Positions 6,752 to 9,613 of a stretch of 9,613 nucleotides of DNA are shown here, piece by piece (positions within the stretch are counted from its first letter, which is position 1; each line of letters opens with the position of its first letter). A program made the translations under genes and the position numbers. The DNA comes from Candidatus Gastranaerophilales bacterium (lineage in GTDB: Bacteria; Cyanobacteriota; Vampirovibrionia; Gastranaerophilales; Gastranaerophilaceae), in the NCBI GenBank assembly GCA_944323495.1, contig CALUSZ010000169.1:1-9613 (forward strand), in the 5' to 3' direction. The notes below the pieces were generated by a model that saw nothing but the letters and a program-made list of their open reading frames with translations, did not search any database and was not told where the DNA came from.

Positions 6752-7161
6752 ACTATTTGTACCGTAATATTCCTTGAACGCTGTTTGTTATCAAAATCTA
6801 AAAGAACAACCTGCTGCCAGGTTCCGAGATTTAGAAGTCCGTCTTTGAGTGCAATGTTGACAGAACTTCCTACAAGCGCAGCTCTTACATGAGCATATCC
6901 ATTTCCATCATGCCAAATCTCGTCATGATGATATTCCATTCCGGTAGGAGCAATCCTTTCTAATGCTTCTTTTAAATCCTGAACAAGACCTTTTTCGTAT
7001 TCAATAGTCGTAACAGCAGATGTGCTTCCCTGAACAGATACACAAACAAGAGCATCTTTTAACTCATGTTGATATACACAATTTTGTACATGTTTTGTTA
7101 TATCTATTATATCGTTGTGTCCCTTTGTATTGATTACAAAACTTTCATTGATTATCGGCAT
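6745..7161 (-). CDS. yjbQ: YjbQ/UPF0047 family protein (secondary thiamine-phosphate synthase family)
   Basis: A 138-residue protein, exactly the usual YjbQ length. Members form compact beta-rich trimers; E. coli YjbQ has weak thiamine-phosphate synthase activity, but the physiological role of the family is unsettled. Seen here are VQGSTSAVTTIEYE (43-56), the YHHDEIWHDGNGYAHVRA region (77-94) with a cluster of His and Asp that may bind metal, LVGSS (96-100), and NLGTWQQVVLLDFD (111-124). The GST in place of HTS and the W-DGN segment mark the subgroup common in archaea and deep bacteria, from memory. I chose ATG 7161 because GGGGG lies five bases upstream and the product then matches the family; the frame extends to a TTG at 7188, but those nine residues lack family support and a good SD. 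It overlaps the bioD-like gene by seven bases. Confidence 0.9.
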   Translation of the reverse strand: MPIINESFVINTKGHNDIIDITKHVQNCVYQHELKDALVCVSVQGSTSAVTTIEYEKGLVQDLKEALERIAPTGMEYHHDEIWHDGNGYAHVRAALVGSSVNIALKDGLLNLGTWQQVVLLDFDNKQRSRNITVQIVC

Positions 7162-7166
7162 TGTTA

Positions 7167-7171
7167 CCCCC
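7167..7171 (-). promoter_or_regulatory. Ribosome binding site deciding the yjbQ start
   Basis: A run of five G on the minus strand lies five bases before the ATG at 7161. The alternative in-frame ATG at 7173 and TTG at 7188 have only A/T-rich sequence upstream, so this site fixes the start. Confidence 0.65.
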
Positions 7172-7203
7172 ATTTTTAATTTTAACAAAGAAAAGACCTT
7201 GCT

Positions 7204-7449
7204 TTATTCTATTATTTTATACAGCTTTGAAGCCTCCTGAACGCTAACATTGCCTGTTGGAATCAGTAGAACCTCTACTTTTTCAACACGATTTGCGTAT
7301 TCTATTTCTATAATATCTCCGGCTTTTAGTTGTTTGGCCGGCTTTGCACTGTTTCCGTTCACCAGCACCCTGCCCATTTCTGAGACAGTATTTGCAACTG
7401 TTCTGCGCTTAATTAACCTTGATACTTTTAAAAATTTATCTAATCTCAT
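7204..7449 (-). CDS. rqcP: S4-domain ribosome quality-control factor RqcP
   Basis: An 81-residue protein made almost wholly of an S4 RNA-binding domain. The opening MRLDKFLKVSRLIKRRT is nearly identical, as I remember it, to Bacillus RqcP (YabO), followed by GRVLVNGNSAKPAKQLKAGD (26-45), the loop-strand core of S4 folds. In Bacillus, RqcP binds stalled 50S subunits with peptidyl-tRNA and works with RqcH to add C-terminal alanine tails. The related Hsp15 is longer and differs at the N-terminus. The ATG overlaps the punA stop by four bases (ATGA), with AAGGA just upstream. In Bacillus the gene lies beside mazG and divIC, so the punA link is a different context. No rqcH is in the window. Confidence 0.88.
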   Translation of the reverse strand: MRLDKFLKVSRLIKRRTVANTVSEMGRVLVNGNSAKPAKQLKAGDIIEIEYANRVEKVEVLLIPTGNVSVQEASKLYKIIE

Positions 7450-8249
7450 ATTTCCTTAATAATTTCTTTTACAAGTTTTTTAAATTTATCTTTTGCCGAA
7501 TTGGCAGCATTTATAACATCTTCATGCGAGAGTCCCACAGTACTTACACCTGCAGCGGAATTACAAATACAGCTAATTCCGATAACATTCATCTTGGCCC
7601 AGGACGCAGTAACTGCTTCGGGGACTGTAGACATACCAACTGCGTCAGCTCCAATAACCCGTGCCATTTTAACTTCGGCAGGTGTTTCATAAGAAGGGCC
7701 GGTAAATGCCATGTAAACACCTTTTTGCAGGTTTATTCCGAGTTTTTTCCCTATATCTTCAGTTAGTTTAATATAATCTGAATTATAAACCTCGCTCATG
7801 TCCGGAAATCTTTCGCCCATACTGTTGTCATTAGCTCCAATTAGCGGATTAACTCCCATATGATTAATATGATCTGTTATTATCATCAAATCTGCAGGTT
7901 TAAAGTCCGGATTTACTCCGCCAGCTGCATTAGTAATAATAACCGTTTTAACACCCAGCTTTTTCATAACTTTGATAGGAAATACTACCTTTTGAATAGA
8001 ATGTCCTTCGTAAAAGTGGAAACGTCCCTGCATCATAACAGTTTTCTTTCCGTTAATTTCTGCAAAAACAAGGCGTCCTTTGTGTCCGGATACAGTTGAA
8101 GCTTCAAACCCCGGAATATCAGAATATGGAATTGCAATTTCGCAGAATTCATCTGCCAGATCGCCAAGTCCGGAACCCAGAATAATACCTATTTCCGGAA
8201 CATAATTTTTGGTTTTATTTTTTATATACTCAACAGCTTTTTCTAACAT
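7446..8249 (-). CDS. punA: Purine nucleoside phosphorylase (trimeric PNP family)
   Basis: A 267-residue enzyme that splits purine (deoxy)nucleosides with phosphate into base and (deoxy)ribose 1-phosphate in the cytoplasm. Motifs: GSGLG (25-29, phosphate site), GHKG (55-58), QGRFHFYEGH (74-83), NAAGGVNP (107-114), DHIN (126-129), GPSYETPAE (184-192, with the base-binding Glu188), GMSTVPE (205-211) and the CNSAAG segment (229-234), whose Asn230 matches the residue that selects 6-oxopurines in the trimeric class. The length equals Bacillus PunA. ATG 8249 is preceded by GGGAG at 10 bases; a GTG immediately before it (8252) has the better spacing of 7, so the true start could be one codon earlier. 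The frame stays open to 8300 but that part would run into the terminator hairpin. The stop overlaps rqcP. Confidence 0.95.
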   Translation of the reverse strand: MLEKAVEYIKNKTKNYVPEIGIILGSGLGDLADEFCEIAIPYSDIPGFEASTVSGHKGRLVFAEINGKKTVMMQGRFHFYEGHSIQKVVFPIKVMKKLGVKTVIITNAAGGVNPDFKPADLMIITDHINHMGVNPLIGANDNSMGERFPDMSEVYNSDYIKLTEDIGKKLGINLQKGVYMAFTGPSYETPAEVKMARVIGADAVGMSTVPEAVTASWAKMNVIGISCICNSAAGVSTVGLSHEDVINAANSAKDKFKKLVKEIIKEI

Positions 8250-8259
8250 CACAATAAAT

Positions 8260-8264
8260 CTCCC
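8260..8264 (-). promoter_or_regulatory. Ribosome binding site of punA
   Basis: GGGAG on the minus strand, 10 bases before ATG 8249 and 7 before the adjacent GTG 8252. The spacing favours GTG slightly; both give essentially the same protein. It rules out longer in-frame extensions. Confidence 0.6.
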
Positions 8265-8285
8265 GTTTCGTATTTTACAATAAAC

Positions 8286-8318
8286 AAAATCCCTGCACAC
8301 TATAAATGCAGGGATTTT
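8286..8318 (-). terminator. Intrinsic terminator after the MCE gene
   Basis: A perfect 12-base inverted repeat (8286-8297 and 8307-8318) around a 9-base loop. The core is CCCTGCA/TGCAGGG, flanked by A and T runs on both sides. On the minus strand it lies 21 bases past the MCE stop codon and is followed by a T-rich stretch (TTTTGTTTATT), so it should end that transcript and separate it from punA. The plus strand also ends in six T, so it could act in both directions. Confidence 0.85.
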
Positions 8319-8338
8319 TTACAAAACTAAATATGTTT

Positions 8339-9613
8339 CTAGAACATCAATCTGAATAATAAGAACCTCTTATTCAATTTTTCGGAGAATTTTTTCAGAT
8401 TTGCAACTGTTTCAGAAGTATCTTCTACTATCTGTTTAAGTCCTTCCTTGTCACCTTCTTCACCATTGATTGTTTCTAATGCAGTTGAGACTTCACACAT
8501 AGTAACGTTTAGATTATCAATAGCTGTTTCAACTTTTGTCTTAAGATTTTCATCTTTTGTCATTTGATTTATTGAAGTTGAAATCTCATTCAAGTTGCTC
8601 ATAACAGCATTTAAATCTTCTCCGAACTCTTCTGCATCAACTGCGCCTATTATAGGTGTAAGCTGTTTTGATAGGTTATTAATTGATTCAGCTGTTTCAT
8701 ACATCATAGGCTTAAATTTCTCATCACCTATAATTCCGTTAATATTTGTTGCAAGTTTATTGAAGTTATTGGAAACATCGCTCATCATCCATAGTACTGC
8801 ATCAATATCGTTTTTAGACGTTTCAACAAGTTTCTCTGTTTTCTCTAATGTAGTGGTTGCTTGTGCCGTAAGCTCCTTAAAGTTTGTAACGGACTGTCTG
8901 ATTTCCGCAATCATTGAATCATTAAGAAGTTCATTTATAATCCTATTTGTTTCAGTTAAAGATTCAGCAGCTTTATACTGCCATTCCATAAAGTCCGCTA
9001 TTCTCATCGGTTCAACTATTGTATATGGAGAAGTCTGCTGAGGGTATGGAAGTGCTGTATTATCTAATGGTGCAATTCTTAATTTTTCAATACCGTTTTC
9101 TTTTACAATTTTACCTGTCATAAAATGTGGAAGTATAAGCCCTGGAAGATCTACAACATAGTCTACTTTATATGCATAATTAGTTTTAATAAAATCTTTT
9201 AATTCATCAGGAACAAGTTTAGATGTCATAATTTGCGATTTCTTTACATTACCGACATCATAGAAATTATCATCAAGTTTAATTTGAACGGGAGCTCCAT
9301 TTGAAAGCAGGTCTTTATTTACTACAGGGATATATACAGAACGCACTCTGGGCGGTGTAATTTCAAGGAATTGTTCTCCGATAAGCCCTGATTGTTGAAT
9401 CGAAAGCATTGATGCTCTTGGAATAGTTATTCCCGGCTCTGTTATAACAAATTTCATTTTAACAAAGCTATCTTCTCCGCTTACAACAGGGATGATTTCT
9501 TCTACCTGTCCGACTCTAAGTCCCATCATTTGTACGCCGGAGCCCGGTCTCATACCGTTTACGTCCTTAAAATGAACTTCAATTCTTTCTGCCGAAGAAA
9601 AAGAACGCCCTTT
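8339..9613 (-). CDS. MCE/MlaD family lipid-transport protein, C-terminal part (5' end outside window)
   Basis: The frame is open to the window edge, so 424 residues are visible and the N-terminus (expected: membrane anchor and first MCE strand) is missing; the ATG at 9553 is internal. Visible residues 1-90 are an MCE domain: ERIEVHFKDVNGM (9-21), GSGVQMMGLRVGQVEEI (24-40), ITIPRASMLSIQQSGL and GEQFLEITPP. MCE proteins form hexameric rings or tubes that carry lipids between membranes with an MlaE/MlaF transporter. Residues about 91-210 are an insert I do not recognise. Residues about 215-415 are low-complexity helical sequence with heptad-like Leu/Ile spacing and repeated units, a likely coiled coil. 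The protein ends in a hydrophobic-basic tail, RFLLFRLMF. Cyanobacterial Ycf22-type MCE proteins have a similar plan. A terminator follows. Confidence 0.88.
   Translation of the reverse strand, partial: KGRSFSSAERIEVHFKDVNGMRPGSGVQMMGLRVGQVEEIIPVVSGEDSFVKMKFVITEPGITIPRASMLSIQQSGLIGEQFLEITPPRVRSVYIPVVNKDLLSNGAPVQIKLDDNFYDVGNVKKSQIMTSKLVPDELKDFIKTNYAYKVDYVVDLPGLILPHFMTGKIVKENGIEKLRIAPLDNTALPYPQQTSPYTIVEPMRIADFMEWQYKAAESLTETNRIINELLNDSMIAEIRQSVTNFKELTAQATTTLEKTEKLVETSKNDIDAVLWMMSDVSNNFNKLATNINGIIGDEKFKPMMYETAESINNLSKQLTPIIGAVDAEEFGEDLNAVMSNLNEISTSINQMTKDENLKTKVETAIDNLNVTMCEVSTALETINGEEGDKEGLKQIVEDTSETVANLKKFSEKLNKRFLLFRLMF

Noticed and set aside
7419..7766. 115-codon plus-strand frame opposite punA
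   Set aside because: It mirrors highly conserved PNP motifs; its Cys and Asn content is an antisense artefact.
8250..8300. N-terminal extension of punA to a GTG at 8300
   Set aside because: The extra 17 residues would be encoded across the terminator hairpin, are not part of the PNP family, and a good SD sits at 8260-8264 before the inner start.
8265..8300. Promoter for punA just after the terminator
   Set aside because: TAAAAT at 8277-8272 (minus) resembles a -10 box, but no -35-like hexamer is found at 16-18 bases; too weak to list, though a promoter is expected somewhere here.
8595..9041. 148-codon plus-strand open frame opposite the MCE gene
   Set aside because: It is the antisense of a clear coiled-coil coding region, has no family resemblance and no plausible context; the low-complexity helix code leaves the reverse strand open.
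1..9613. Mobile element, CRISPR array, tRNA, toxin-antitoxin or defence system
   Set aside because: Both strands are filled by recognised housekeeping genes; no direct-repeat arrays, transposase motifs, cloverleaf sequences or small paired ORFs with support were found.

Overview
The window is an AT-rich, densely packed piece of a bacterial chromosome carrying housekeeping genes: peptidoglycan precursor synthesis, a division protein, rRNA modification, ribosome quality control, purine salvage and an outer-envelope lipid-transport protein. I see no mobile element, CRISPR array, tRNA or rRNA, and no gene-free stretch longer than about 90 bases. Eleven protein genes are supported; ten are on the minus strand and one (the 3' part of cysE) is on the plus strand at the left edge.

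Layout, read along the minus strand from right to left. (1) The 3' part of an MCE/MlaD-family gene enters from the right edge and ends at a clear hairpin terminator at 8286-8318. (2) A compact group follows: punA, rqcP, yjbQ, a bioD-like gene and rsmD. Most junctions overlap by 1-7 bases; one gap of 42 bases precedes yjbQ. (3) A candidate promoter at the 3' end of rsmD precedes a murC-murB-ddl-ftsQ-hemW series in which every junction overlaps (17, 37, 1 and 1 bases), which suggests strong translational coupling. (4) hemW converges on cysE with only 6 bases between the stop codons.

How the genes fit together: MurB and MurC make UDP-MurNAc and add its first L-Ala, Ddl makes the D-Ala-D-Ala dipeptide, and FtsQ belongs to the divisome that directs septal wall synthesis. 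HemW (haem chaperone), RsmD (16S rRNA methylation), RqcP (rescue of stalled 50S subunits), PunA (purine salvage), YjbQ and the BioD-like protein are housekeeping passengers. The MCE protein points to a cell with an outer membrane, or a related inter-membrane lipid pathway.

Likely organism (inference): a low-GC, diderm, non-proteobacterial lineage. The murC-murB and ddl-ftsQ adjacencies, the FtsQ POTRA-type sequence and a Ycf22/MlaD-like MCE protein together recall the cyanobacterial phylum. The low GC would fit its non-photosynthetic gut and aquatic members (Vampirovibrionia/Melainabacteria, e.g. Gastranaerophilales). This assignment is moderate in confidence and rests on gene order and remembered family features, not on a search.

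I do not see a new biological system here. The points most worth a second look are the divergent BioD-like P-loop protein with altered active-site motifs, the MCE protein with a long insert and repeated coiled-coil units, the unusual MurB FAD-site motif with a TTG start, and the coupling of rqcP to punA and of hemW to ftsQ.
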